Counted from the first letter of the stretch, positions 17,671-26,315 are shown. The stretch: 64,000 nt of DNA from Paenibacillus sp. UNC499MF (GCF_900107975.1 NZ_FNVF01000014.1:50995-114994); one strand, 5' to 3'. Notes: generated from the sequence alone by a model not told the origin. Numbers and translations: made by a program.

Positions 17671-18882
17671 ATGGATAGGTCCGTTCATATTCCTGAGTTA
17701 GACGGGATTCGTGCAATAGCAGTTTTAATGGTGTTTATATATCACGCGTGGGGCAATTCAGGTATACCCGAGTTAAATATATTCGGGTGGGACATTACTT
17801 TTTTACTCAGTTGGGGTCACCCTGGTGTTAATTTGTTTTATGTTCTTAGTGGCTTCTTATTATTTATACCTTTTGCGAATTATTATTACAACGCAAATAA
17901 ATGTGATACTCCACCAAGTTTAAAAAAATATTTCATTCGTAGAGCGTTACGTATACTTCCTGTTTATTATGTTTTTTTGGTTTTAAGTATTTTGTTGACA
18001 AACAATATTACTATTCTATCAACAGAGGGAATAAAGAAACTTTTTATCAACATTTTTTTTCTACAAGGTTTTTTTCCGGAACATATGATCAATGGGGTAA
18101 CATGGACCTTATCTAATGAAGTTCAATTTTATATTTTGCTTCCATTTATAGCTCGTTACTTTATTGGCAGAAGAGCCTTGATTGCGTTTCCTGCTACATT
18201 AGCTTTAGTAATCATCTACCGGATAGTTTGTTTCTTTATTTATAATCCAAACATTGACTCGATTGATTGGAAATATTACTATCTGACGGAATATAATATT
18301 TTAGGATGCATAGACAACTTTACAATTGGGATGACAATTTCCAGTATATTTTACTACAAAAAGATTGGGAGAAATCGTCACATAGATAATCTTATTATTT
18401 CAGCAAGATACCTTACTTGGTTGACGCCTTTGTTTTTTGGAATGCTGTTTTATACATATTACTCTTGGAGATTTAAACAAAACTCACATTTCAGTTGGTT
18501 CTTTTTTTCTTTTGGTTTTGATTTCTTTCTGTATATTTTATTCGCTTTAATATTCTTATATGTGCTATTTCAGAAAAGCCTATTAACCTCTATTCTTAGT
18601 AATACGTATTTAAGAATAATAGGGGTAATAGGTTATAGTGTTTATATCTGGCACCTTCCTTTAATGGATAGTTTGAATAAGACAAATTTCATTAACAGTA
18701 CGGAAGGTTGGGAAAAATTTTATCGGTTAATACCATTTTCATTACTTGTGATTATACCGTTTTCATTTTTTATGTTTATCTTAGTGGAGAAATATTTCAT
18801 GGACTTATCATCTTCATTAACTAAAAAACATGAAGACGGGATGGCTTCAATGAACACTATAAAAGATAAGATTACTTTTTAG
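17671..18882 (+). CDS. Membrane acyltransferase, family 3 (OafA-like)
   Basis: A 403-aa integral membrane protein with roughly ten hydrophobic segments. It starts PELDGIRAIAVLMVFIYHAW, the acyltransferase-3 signature whose His is the catalytic residue. Later it has WTLSNEVQFYILLPF, the second conserved region. Such enzymes acetylate surface polysaccharide from a cytoplasmic acyl donor. The gene is strikingly AT-rich compared with groEL and the phage genes and lies between the lysis gene and attR, the usual place for lysogenic-conversion cargo. The ATG at 17671 has AAGAGG 10 nt upstream, better than the TTG at 17638. It appears intact in an otherwise decayed element. Confidence 0.9.
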   Translation: MDRSVHIPELDGIRAIAVLMVFIYHAWGNSGIPELNIFGWDITFLLSWGHPGVNLFYVLSGFLLFIPFANYYYNANKCDTPPSLKKYFIRRALRILPVYYVFLVLSILLTNNITILSTEGIKKLFINIFFLQGFFPEHMINGVTWTLSNEVQFYILLPFIARYFIGRRALIAFPATLALVIIYRIVCFFIYNPNIDSIDWKYYYLTEYNILGCIDNFTIGMTISSIFYYKKIGRNRHIDNLIISARYLTWLTPLFFGMLFYTYYSWRFKQNSHFSWFFFSFGFDFFLYILFALIFLYVLFQKSLLTSILSNTYLRIIGVIGYSVYIWHLPLMDSLNKTNFINSTEGWEKFYRLIPFSLLVIIPFSFFMFILVEKYFMDLSSSLTKKHEDGMASMNTIKDKITF

Positions 18883-19217
18883 AAATGATTGTCTTTCGTT
18901 CTCGTTTGCATTCTGTCGATTGTATACCCCCGTGCCTAATGGCCGGGCTAGTGTATACATTATGGGTGACTGGTTACCGGAAGCTGTTATCATTGAGCCG
19001 TGAGAACGGGCTGAGGATAAACCGGTATCAAGCACAGAGTATCCAGAAATTTGGCTGCTATAGTACCAAGAAAAAGATAGGGGTAACAAATGGGTAACGG
19101 AAGCCACGGAAAAACCGTAATATCATGTGTCACATAGAACAATTAACAAACGCTGAAAACCTTGATTTTACGGGCTTCCGTGGCATTTTATTACATATGG
19201 AACAGCTACGCAAAAGT
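18883..19217. other. Right arm of the prophage, no gene
   Basis: I see no supported gene here. The stretch holds a large inverted repeat (19103-19184) and GGTAACA-type direct repeats (GGGGTAACAAATGGGTAAC at about 19080-19098). These echo GGGTAACATTTGAGTAAC beside attL at about 14710-14727. Such repeats next to both ends may be integrase arm-binding sites. Confidence 0.5.
19103..19184. repeat. Large inverted repeat near attR
   Basis: GCCACGGAA (19103-19111) pairs exactly with TTCCGTGGC (19176-19184), and inside it CCGTAA (19115-19120) pairs with TTACGG (19168-19173). The loop is about 47 nt. It is followed by an AT stretch (ATTTTATT), so it could act as a weak terminator, or it could be part of the attachment region. 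Confidence 0.7.
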
Positions 19218-19235
19218 ATGGGCGGCATGATGTAA
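19218..19235 (+). repeat. attR core (18-bp direct repeat, right copy)
   Basis: An exact copy of the last 18 bases of groEL, standing alone in non-coding sequence. What follows (GAAGGGTCTC ... and a strong terminator) is presumably the original groEL downstream region. Confidence 0.88.
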
Positions 19236-19265
19236 GAAGGGTCTCAAAAACCCTGTAATACCAGT

Positions 19266-19298
19266 AAAAACAGGCTCCTACAAGGGGCCTGTTTTTTT
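19266..19298 (+). terminator. Probable original groEL terminator, now displaced
   Basis: The stem AACAGGCTCC/GGGGCCTGTT (one G-T pair) is followed by seven T, 30 bp after attR. Before prophage integration it would have followed the groEL stop codon. Confidence 0.75.
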
Positions 19299-19335
19299 AT
19301 AATCACAATAAAATCACTCTTCTTGCAAAGGGGCC

Positions 19336-19437
19336 TGTTTTGAGTTTTGATTTTTGAAGTTTTAATTTGAACACCTTGTGTTTGAAAAAGGAAGTCGTGT
19401 ATAGTGGTCTCAAGATATAAAACTATTGGAAAATGGT
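19336..19437 (+). repeat. Promoter-region repeat, copy B
   Basis: A second copy of the sequence at 17531-17635, mostly identical through TTTGAAAAAGGAA, GTATAGTGGT and TATTGGAAA. It lies outside the att-bounded element and leads into the 57-aa/SUFU-like operon. Confidence 0.75.
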
Positions 19438-19606
19438 TCCTGAGAACATCAATAATAAAAATTTAGAAAAACTCGAAGACATCGAATTTTTCGCCGAAAC
19501 GGAATTATGCTTTGGAGATAAAAATCTTGGCCTTTTTTTATTAAAGGCGCTAGCATTTATGGAGCGTCAGTTTTCCGGTGTGGATGATACTGTCCTTAAG
19601 AGGTGA
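19433..19606 (+). CDS. Small ORF of 57 aa, unknown
   Basis: The ATG lies at the end of promoter repeat B. The product is acidic and helical-looking, with a single Cys (FFAETELCFGDKNLG in the middle, ALAFMERQF near the end). It has no signal peptide and no recognised family. Its TGA overlaps the ATG of the next gene (TGATG at 19604-19608), which argues that it is translated and coupled to the SUFU-like gene. It may be a remnant of a longer protein; there is no good Shine-Dalgarno upstream of the ATG. Confidence 0.5.
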   Translation: MVPENINNKNLEKLEDIEFFAETELCFGDKNLGLFLLKALAFMERQFSGVDDTVLKR

Positions 19607-20220
19607 TGGATATGCAGAACAAGAGAGAGTCAAGCAAAGAAAAAATGCTGAACTTCGACATCAGAAGAACAATCATTCTTAATTTATATATTAAAGAATG
19701 GTCTATGCCAGAATATAGAGTCATCATGACAAAACCGGAGATTGGCGTATATATTGAGATCTATTATTTCCCATCAATGAATGATAAAACTCCTGCTAGA
19801 TTCGCAACAGTCGGCCTATCTAATTCCATTCGAAAAACCGGAAAACCTACTGAGACTGAATGGATGCTAGCTTTAGAACCCGATTTGGGACAAGAAAGCA
19901 TGGATCGTATAATCTCCTATTTCTGCGACCTGATTGCCCATAATATTGAACATATAAAATCTTCGGAAGCACCACGCGTAATGACTGAGAGCGCACTCGC
20001 ACCAGAGAACTGGACTACAAAAGCCCTTATGATTGATGAACTAAGAGGAGAGAGTGAGGATTTAGAAGAAATAAAAATAGGTGAAGAAACAATTAGTGTC
20101 TTGTGGGTTGTACCAATTACTCATAAAGAAGCACATATAATTTTACAAGAAGGTATAGATGCTTTTGATATTTACATAGAAAAGTCTCCGTATTCAATAA
20201 TAGATCCCACTCGTCCTTAG
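19606..20220 (+). CDS. SUFU-like domain protein (possible immunity protein)
   Basis: A 204-aa cytoplasmic protein. The C-terminal part reads VLWVVPITHKEAHIILQEG and ends IDPTRP. This matches my knowledge of the bacterial suppressor-of-fused (SUFU) domain, where 'PIT..E' and an 'EG.eal' helix are conserved. The N-terminal part has the expected mixed alpha/beta look (FATVGLSN). Bacterial SUFU proteins are often immunity proteins in polymorphic toxin loci, but no toxin gene is seen here. Start ATG 19606 overlaps the previous stop. AT-rich codon use suggests transfer. Confidence 0.6.
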   Translation: MDMQNKRESSKEKMLNFDIRRTIILNLYIKEWSMPEYRVIMTKPEIGVYIEIYYFPSMNDKTPARFATVGLSNSIRKTGKPTETEWMLALEPDLGQESMDRIISYFCDLIAHNIEHIKSSEAPRVMTESALAPENWTTKALMIDELRGESEDLEEIKIGEETISVLWVVPITHKEAHIILQEGIDAFDIYIEKSPYSIIDPTRP

Positions 20221-20310
20221 TAGTAAGCAGTTCCATATATTTCGGTTTCCAGCGCCAGTGAACGGCGATAAGGGGCCGAGGAAAATAAGCTGAAGGGGCT
20301 GGTGCACCCA

Positions 20311-21183
20311 ATGACCAACATTACGGAAATCAATAGCCTAGAAAATTGGCAAAATGCTTCACGTGAACGCCGCGAAGATATTTGCAATTCGATAATCAAT
20401 AAATTACCAGAAAGATTCAAGCTCGCTAAACCCTATATAATAAAAAATCCTCAAAATGGTAAAGAAATAGAAATACCCTGTTTTTATGATGAGCTTTACG
20501 AAACACCTTTAAATTTAATATTTGGAGGAGACTTTATTTATGGTGCATCCTCTCAACATATTGAGAGCATCAGAAATATATGCACACCTAACGATTGGTC
20601 CATGATTTCTCAACTTATCCATCAATCTGAGGATAATGAAAATACTCGTATAAACCCATTCCTTATGAGCCGTTTCCCTGTTTACGAGTGGGTATTAGAG
20701 GAGAACATTAATCTATCCAATGATGAAGAACGGCCTGATTTTTATAGCGAAGATGGTCCGTTCCCCGCCTATGTTAACTTACAAGAAGCAAAGTCGTTTT
20801 TGGAAAAAACCGGGTATAGAATGCCATGGGACTTCGAGTGGGAGTATGTCTCTAAGGAGTTCAACAATAATTTATTCATTTGTGGAGAAGAAATTCCATC
20901 ACGAGATTTATCCGATGACATCTGCCTGACACAATTTGGTGATAGCAGGCTCAATAATGCAGCTGCCAATATTTTTGGCATAGCAGGTCTTGCCATTGCG
21001 GCATTCACCCGCATTGGAGGAGCGAGCGATGAAATAATAGTTCGTGGAGGCGCTGCCGGATTCTACCCGTTTCAACACCCTTCGCAATGGGCAATGCTAT
21101 TGACCGAGTTGCAAGTACCTGTAAAAAATATGCCTGGCCAGTTAGCAGGTCTACGATTATGTCTCGACATACCCAAAATATAA
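20311..21183 (+). CDS. Formylglycine-generating-enzyme-like (SUMF1) domain protein
   Basis: A 290-aa protein whose second half has the FGE-sulfatase pattern. GYRMPWDFEWEYVSKEF (about residue 167) corresponds to the G-x-R-L-P-t-x-x-E-W-E-Y core. EIIVRGGAAGFYP matches the RGGSW strand, and LAGLRLCLDIP matches the terminal GFR segment. The two active-site cysteines of true formylglycine-generating enzymes are not evident, so it may be a non-catalytic member of the fold. The first 130 residues are unassigned. The ATG at 20311 is chosen with GAAGGGG upstream. It follows the SUFU-like gene by 90 bp, and a strong terminator follows. Confidence 0.6.
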   Translation: MTNITEINSLENWQNASRERREDICNSIINKLPERFKLAKPYIIKNPQNGKEIEIPCFYDELYETPLNLIFGGDFIYGASSQHIESIRNICTPNDWSMISQLIHQSEDNENTRINPFLMSRFPVYEWVLEENINLSNDEERPDFYSEDGPFPAYVNLQEAKSFLEKTGYRMPWDFEWEYVSKEFNNNLFICGEEIPSRDLSDDICLTQFGDSRLNNAAANIFGIAGLAIAAFTRIGGASDEIIVRGGAAGFYPFQHPSQWAMLLTELQVPVKNMPGQLAGLRLCLDIPKI

Positions 21184-21248
21184 TGCTCCAAAGCCTTGTG
21201 AATTAAGGTTTCCCGTAAGGGGAAGACCGTTTGACCGGATCTGTTAAT

Positions 21249-21284
21249 AAGGCCTCTCAGAGTTTATATCTGAGAGGCCTTTTT
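21249..21284. terminator. Terminator between the FGE-like gene and the Crp/Fnr gene
   Basis: A perfect 13-bp stem (AAGGCCTCTCAGA/TCTGAGAGGCCTT) around a 7-nt loop carries T-runs on both strands. It separates two converging genes. Confidence 0.92.
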
Positions 21285-21410
21285 GCGTCTTTTTCACTTT
21301 TTATGCGATAGGGTTTTAAAAAATCTTTATCAGATGTGAGAAATTTTATAGATTGTAAACTACTTTACAGAATATTTAGGGAGTAATTAATAAAATGAAT
21401 GCATATCCAA

Positions 21411-22109
21411 TTAGTTGTGATGGGTTCCCAACGAAATCAGGCGCGCCTTGTCTTCAATCACATACTTGCCGTTTTGTTTGGAAATGACGCCGGTTAGTTC
21501 CAGTTTTTTTAGGGTGTTTGCCGCTGTCACTCTCGATGTGCTCACCAGATTGGCCAATTCTTGGTGGGTGAAGCGGATTCCAATGAACTCTTTGTCGCCG
21601 CTTTTTATCCCATACGTATCCACTAATTGTAAAAGCGTGTGACAAATTCGCTGGATAGCGGAATAAGAGCTTAGTTGCAGCAATTGGGACGACATGATTC
21701 TCATTTTTAAGTTTACCAAAACCAAAACCTGCCGCGTAAGCTCGAAATCACCTTTTAACGTTTCTTCGAATTTTTTGCGGTCAATTTTAATGACAGTGGC
21801 TTTACTGGCGGCAATAGCGCTATGGTTGTACGATGCGGCATTGTCAAAAATGCCGTTTTCACCGATCATCCCGTTTTTTCCAATGATTGCGATCGTTTTT
21901 TCGACGCCATTAAGGGAGGTCACATATAATCGGATACGGCCGTTCAGAACCAGATAGACAAAATCGTTAGGCTGATTTTCCAGAAAGATAAAAGCATGCT
22001 TTTGTAAAACCAGTTTTTGTCCAAGTTGAGGGAGCGGATGCCAATGAAAAGCCAAGCTGTCCAGCCAAGATGTTACCGAAGAATTGATAGCGCTTTCTAT
22101 CTTGGTCAT
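21411..22109 (-). CDS. Crp/Fnr family transcriptional regulator
   Basis: A 232-aa regulator with an N-terminal cyclic-nucleotide-binding-like beta-roll (VLQKHAFIFLENQPNDFVYL, about residues 30-50, and GMIGENGIFDN), a long dimer helix and a C-terminal winged helix with the recognition segment FTHQELANLVSTSRVTAANT. There is no Cys cluster for an Fe-S centre, so it is not an Fnr-type oxygen sensor. The start ATG at 22109 has GAGGAG 7 nt upstream; the ATG at 22115 is only 1 nt from it. It is divergent from the aminotransferase gene, 41 bp away, so it probably controls that operon and itself. Confidence 0.9.
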   Translation of the reverse strand: MTKIESAINSSVTSWLDSLAFHWHPLPQLGQKLVLQKHAFIFLENQPNDFVYLVLNGRIRLYVTSLNGVEKTIAIIGKNGMIGENGIFDNAASYNHSAIAASKATVIKIDRKKFEETLKGDFELTRQVLVLVNLKMRIMSSQLLQLSSYSAIQRICHTLLQLVDTYGIKSGDKEFIGIRFTHQELANLVSTSRVTAANTLKKLELTGVISKQNGKYVIEDKARLISLGTHHN

Positions 22110-22150
22110 AGTCATTCTCCTCAAATATAAATTGAAAGCGGGCGATTTTT

Positions 22151-23284
22151 GTGGAATATCCTTTTGATAAGGAAAGACAATATTTTCCGATATTGAAAAA
22201 TAAGATTCAGCTGTCCAGTTGTTCTCAAAGCGCAATGAGCCTTCAAGTGGAGGCGGCCATGAAAGAGTATACCGACGGCTGGTTAGCGGAAGGAATGGAC
22301 TGGACGGCCTGGGTGGATCGGGTAGAGATGGCTAAACAATCTTTTGCCACCCTGATTAATGCGTCATCGGATGAAATTGCAGTGCTTCCGTCCGTTTCAT
22401 TAGCGGCGGCAGCAGTTGCATCGGCGCTGCATTTTACAACACCCAGAAATAAAATCGTGACCACCGAAATGGATTTCCCTTCAATCGGGCATGTCTGGTT
22501 AGCTCAACAATCCCGGGGGGCCCAAATCGCCTTCGTTCCGAGTGAAAACAACGAGATTCCGATTGAATTTTATGATCAATGTGTGGATGAACAAACTTTG
22601 ATCGTCTCCATGTCGCATGTTGCTTATTATAATGGACTTAAACAAGATTTAAAACAGATTTCCTCCCTTGTGCACGATAAAGGGGCACGGCTGTTTGTCG
22701 ATGCGTATCAGTCAGCGGGCTGTGTCGCTATAGATGTGAAGGAGATGGACGTAGATTTCCTTGCGGCAGGAGCCCAGAAGTATTTGCTGGGGATACCGGG
22801 AATCGCTTTCTTATATGTGAAGAAGGAACTTGCCGATGAGCTGCAGCCTTCCATTACCGGCTGGTTCGGCCGGATAGATCCTTTTTCCTTTGATGTTAAA
22901 TCATTGGATTATGCGGAAGGAACCAGGCGATTCGATACGGGAACTCCTCCAATGATCAACGCTTACGCCGCTAATGCAGCCCTGGAACTGATGAATCAGA
23001 TAGGTGTAAATCGAATTGAATCCTATCTTAACGAATTATCGAACTTTGCCATCTCTTATGGACAAGAAAAGGGACTAGCCATTGCAAGCCCGCTGGATCT
23101 CAAGCGAAAAGCGGCTAACACGGCCTTTCAATGCCCGGACGCATCAAGGATTGAATTGAAAATGAGGGAAAGAGGAGTTATTGTGTCAGCGCGCAATGAT
23201 GTGATTCGGATGGCACCTCATTTTTACAATAAAAAAGAAGAAGTGGCCCTTGCAATCGATATGCTGTGTGAACTGAAATCGTAA
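22151..23284 (+). CDS. Class V aminotransferase-like PLP enzyme
   Basis: A 377-aa fold-type I PLP enzyme related to cysteine desulfurases and isopenicillin N epimerase. It has TEMDFPSIGHVW (cofactor-phosphate region), MSHVAYYNGLKQDL, VDAYQSAG with the PLP-pyridine Asp, and AAGAQKYLLG, whose Lys is the expected Schiff-base residue. The first gene of a five-gene run, it starts with GTG. The start was chosen because the N-terminus (YFPILKNKIQLSSCSQSAMS) resembles the family. The reaction could be an aminotransfer, lyase or epimerase step on the compound the operon imports; the substrate is unknown. Confidence 0.85.
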   Translation: MEYPFDKERQYFPILKNKIQLSSCSQSAMSLQVEAAMKEYTDGWLAEGMDWTAWVDRVEMAKQSFATLINASSDEIAVLPSVSLAAAAVASALHFTTPRNKIVTTEMDFPSIGHVWLAQQSRGAQIAFVPSENNEIPIEFYDQCVDEQTLIVSMSHVAYYNGLKQDLKQISSLVHDKGARLFVDAYQSAGCVAIDVKEMDVDFLAAGAQKYLLGIPGIAFLYVKKELADELQPSITGWFGRIDPFSFDVKSLDYAEGTRRFDTGTPPMINAYAANAALELMNQIGVNRIESYLNELSNFAISYGQEKGLAIASPLDLKRKAANTAFQCPDASRIELKMRERGVIVSARNDVIRMAPHFYNKKEEVALAIDMLCELKS

Positions 23285-23346
23285 TTTGATTTCTTAATTG
23301 TATACGCTTACTTTTACCGAAAATTATGAATAAGGGAGAATGCCAG

Positions 23347-24588
23347 ATGACGAACAAGAAAATTTTCAAGAACGCTTTGCTCATAGATGGAAAAAGCGAC
23401 ACAGTGCAAAAAGAAGCTCTGGTCATTGTGGAAAACGAGAAAATCACGTATGTCGGCCGCTACGATGAAACCATTGTGCTCCAAGCCGGTGATGCAGAGC
23501 TGTTCGATCTAAAAGGCATGACCTTGATGCCGGGAATGATTGATACCCACGTCCATCTGTGTATGGCAGGCGAGCCGAGCACCTTCACCGACATGGTCAT
23601 GGATACGGCAGCGTTCGCCGCAATTAAAGGTGTAGAGAGAGCCAAGCGCTCGCTTCAAGCGGGGTTTACGACACTTCGTACCATGGGCGAAAAGGGACAT
23701 ATTGATATCGCCATTAAAAAGGCAGTCGAACAAGGAATTATCGTCGGCCCGACGATTTTTGCCAGCGGGAAAGCCTTGACCATAACGGGCGGACACGGAG
23801 ATATGTTTCCTGAGGGCGTCAATATAGATGGAATCGGCATCGTCTTGGACGGTGTGGACCAGGCAAGAAGAGCGGCCCGCGAGCAGCTAAAGCTGGGTGC
23901 CGACAACATTAAAATGATGGCTACGGGCGGAGGGATGTCGCCAGGTCCGGGAACGATCGCTCAATTAACCATTGATGAAATGCAGGCTGCCGTAGAAGAA
24001 GCGGTGAAATTCGAGAAAGTCACAGCCGCCCATGCCATTGGCGTAGAGGGAATTCATAATGCTTTGAAAGCCGGTGTCCGGACCATTGAGCATGGGACAT
24101 TCTTGGATAATCGAGGGATTGAGCTCTTTTTGGAGAAAAACGCTTATCTCGTTCCGACTCTGTCTGCTTTCAAAACGATTAAATACGGCCGAGCGGGCGG
24201 CGTCCCTGAACACCATATTAAAAAGGTGGAATACTACCAGACCGCCCATGAAGCCAATTTACAAAAGGCGATTGCGGCAGGCGTCAAAATCGTCGCCGGT
24301 ACGGATGCGGGAACCCCTTTTAATTACCACGGGGAAAATGCGTATGAACTGGAGTGTCTCGTGAGAAACGGTTTGTCTGAAATGGATGCGATTAAAAGCG
24401 CTACGCAAGTAGCGGCGGAAGCACTTCGTTTAACGGAGCTAGGGGTCATCGAGCCGGGGAAAATCGCGGATATGATCGTCGTCGACGGGAATCCGCTGCA
24501 TGATATCAAAATCCTTCAAGATAAAGCGAGAATCAAGCGGGTCTTTAAAGGAGGGCAGCTCGTTCATACGAATTCTGCGGATTGCTGA
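23347..24588 (+). CDS. Amidohydrolase (imidazolonepropionase/prolidase-like), first copy
   Basis: A 413-aa metal-dependent amidohydrolase. Metal ligands are in DTHVHL (residues about 66-71), the carboxylated-Lys region ADNIKMMATGGG, AHAIG, EHGTFLD and GTDAGTPFNYHG. Relatives of this type hydrolyse Xaa-Pro or N-acylated amino acids, dipeptides or cyclic amides. There is no signal peptide, so it is cytoplasmic. AAGGGAGA lies about 8 nt before the ATG at 23347. It is clearly paralogous to the gene at 26316. The two copies in one operon suggest two related substrates or successive hydrolyses. Confidence 0.9.
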   Translation: MTNKKIFKNALLIDGKSDTVQKEALVIVENEKITYVGRYDETIVLQAGDAELFDLKGMTLMPGMIDTHVHLCMAGEPSTFTDMVMDTAAFAAIKGVERAKRSLQAGFTTLRTMGEKGHIDIAIKKAVEQGIIVGPTIFASGKALTITGGHGDMFPEGVNIDGIGIVLDGVDQARRAAREQLKLGADNIKMMATGGGMSPGPGTIAQLTIDEMQAAVEEAVKFEKVTAAHAIGVEGIHNALKAGVRTIEHGTFLDNRGIELFLEKNAYLVPTLSAFKTIKYGRAGGVPEHHIKKVEYYQTAHEANLQKAIAAGVKIVAGTDAGTPFNYHGENAYELECLVRNGLSEMDAIKSATQVAAEALRLTELGVIEPGKIADMIVVDGNPLHDIKILQDKARIKRVFKGGQLVHTNSADC

Positions 24589-24623
24589 TTGAGATTGGAA
24601 AAAGCTTGAGGGGGTTAACTGGA

Positions 24624-24836
24624 ATGAGAAGTTATTATTGGCTCGTTATTATTCCGTTTATCGGAATGCTCGGAGGCGCCGTTGTCTTTAATCAAGTTAC
24701 TCCTTACGTATTAGGTATGCCATTCCTGCTCTTCTGGATCTTGCTGTGGATCGTTCTCTCTTCGCTTACGATGCTGGTTATTTATCAGCTGGATAAATCA
24801 AACGGATTGCTCGATAGGGAGGGCGATGAGGTATGA
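24624..24836 (+). CDS. DUF3311-type small membrane protein, symporter partner
   Basis: A 70-aa protein with two membrane segments (YYWLVIIPFIGMLGGAVVF and LLFWILLWIVLSSLTMLVIY) and a charged C-terminal tail. Short two-helix proteins of this kind sit directly before sodium:solute symporter genes in many bacteria (as with B. subtilis yhjC/yhjB), and are thought to be an accessory subunit. Its stop overlaps the start of the symporter gene (ATGA), supporting joint translation. GAGGGGG is about 9 nt before the ATG. Confidence 0.8.
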   Translation: MRSYYWLVIIPFIGMLGGAVVFNQVTPYVLGMPFLLFWILLWIVLSSLTMLVIYQLDKSNGLLDREGDEV

Positions 24837-26314
24837 ATACGGCTCTGCTCATTATGTTTGGGTTTCTTCTGCTGTGTCTCTTTCTCGGGTTAATGGCGAG
24901 AAGAGGAAAAGATATGAATATGGAACAGTGGGCTGTAGGCGGACGGGGATTTGGCACCGTATTCGTTTTTCTATTACTCGCCGGGGAGATTTACACCACT
25001 TCTACTTTCCTCGGGACAAGCGGCTGGTCCTATTCCAAAGGCGGCCCGGCATTTTATATCCTATGCACCTCTTCCTTAAGCTATTTACTCGGGTATTGGC
25101 TGCTGCCGCCGATTTGGAGATATGCAAAAGAGCACAAACTTGTTTCACAATCTGATTTCTTCGCTATCAAATACAAAAGCAAAGGTTTAGGTGTATTGGT
25201 AGCGATTGTAGGTGTCTTGGCACTCATCCCGTATCTGATCTTGCAATTTAAAGGATTGGGGATTATCGTATCCGCAGCCTCATACGGTTCGATTTCGCCC
25301 TCTCTTGCCATTGTCATCTCTACCATCGTCATTACGATTTATGTAAGCGTTTCCGGTATTCATGGATCGGCATGGACGGCCGTCATCAAAGATATCTTAA
25401 TCTTTATAATCGTTCTCTTTTTAGGTATCTATCTCCCTTACCACTATTATGGCGGTATTCAATCGATGTTTGAGGCAGTCAATGAAGCGAAACCGAACTT
25501 TCTGCTTGTTCCTGATAAGGGCTTATCTTTCTCCTGGTTCATTTCGACAACCTTGCTCACTGTGATTGGCTTCAGCATGTGGCCCCATACTTTCGCCGCC
25601 TATTTTTCCGCAAAAAGCACGAATGTATTTAAGAAAAATACGATTATCATGCCCCTTTATACACTGATGCTGCCATTCGTATTAATCGTCGGGTTCACGG
25701 CGATTCTACAGGTTCCGGGATTAACCGGTCCCAATGGGGATTTGGCGCTGTTAAAAATATCGATCCAAACGTTCGACCCTTGGTTCGTCGGTTTTATCGG
25801 AGCTGCAGGATTATTGACAGGGATCGTTCCCGGCTCCTTGCTGCTCATGGCCGCTTCAACAGCTGTCGCGAAAAACATCTACCAAGTCATTTTTCCTGCA
25901 ACCACTGATGCGGGGCTTAGCAGGGTTGCCAAGCTGCTCGTTCCGATTATCGCTCTCGTTTGCATGTTTTACGCCATTTTCAACAGCAGCACGATCATGA
26001 CCCTGCTCCTGATGGGCTATAATTTTGTGACCCAGTTATTCCCGCCCTTGCTCGCTTCTCTGGTCAATAAGAGATTCTTCACCAAGCAGGGCGCTGCGGC
26101 CGGAATGCTCGTCGGTGTTCTCACTGTCATTCTTATTACGCTGAACGATCTTACGATAGCTCAGCTATTCCCGGGTCTGCCGCAAGCCATTCAAGAATTA
26201 AATATCGGGTTCATCGCCGTACTTCTAAATACGGCTGCATTAATCCTCGTCAGTATGCTTACACGTAATCAAGCCATTCAAACGAATAACGTTGGTTTAG
26301 AGAAGGGGGCTTAG
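24833..26314 (+). CDS. Sodium:solute symporter (SSS family)
   Basis: A 493-aa transporter with about 13 membrane segments. The N-terminal GRGFGTVFVFLLLAGEIYTT, SVSGIHGSAWTAVIKD in the middle and GFSMWPHTFAAYFSAKS are typical SSS/pantothenate-permease-like segments. It probably brings an organic acid, amino acid or peptide-like compound into the cell with sodium. The flanking hydrolases and the PLP enzyme suggest the solute is an acylated amino acid, dipeptide or related amide, an inference from context only. Confidence 0.92.
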   Translation: MNTALLIMFGFLLLCLFLGLMARRGKDMNMEQWAVGGRGFGTVFVFLLLAGEIYTTSTFLGTSGWSYSKGGPAFYILCTSSLSYLLGYWLLPPIWRYAKEHKLVSQSDFFAIKYKSKGLGVLVAIVGVLALIPYLILQFKGLGIIVSAASYGSISPSLAIVISTIVITIYVSVSGIHGSAWTAVIKDILIFIIVLFLGIYLPYHYYGGIQSMFEAVNEAKPNFLLVPDKGLSFSWFISTTLLTVIGFSMWPHTFAAYFSAKSTNVFKKNTIIMPLYTLMLPFVLIVGFTAILQVPGLTGPNGDLALLKISIQTFDPWFVGFIGAAGLLTGIVPGSLLLMAASTAVAKNIYQVIFPATTDAGLSRVAKLLVPIIALVCMFYAIFNSSTIMTLLLMGYNFVTQLFPPLLASLVNKRFFTKQGAAAGMLVGVLTVILITLNDLTIAQLFPGLPQAIQELNIGFIAVLLNTAALILVSMLTRNQAIQTNNVGLEKGA

Positions 26315-26315
26315 C

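Noticed and set aside
18921..18965. Pair of GTATAC palindromes flanking about 30 bp in the prophage right arm
   Set aside because: A 6-bp palindrome repeated twice in AT-rich DNA is not convincing on its own.
19433..19606. RiPP precursor peptide matured by the FGE-like protein
   Set aside because: Only one Cys, no leader-core pattern such as GG, and the FGE-like protein lacks evident active-site cysteines. Nothing supports a modified peptide.
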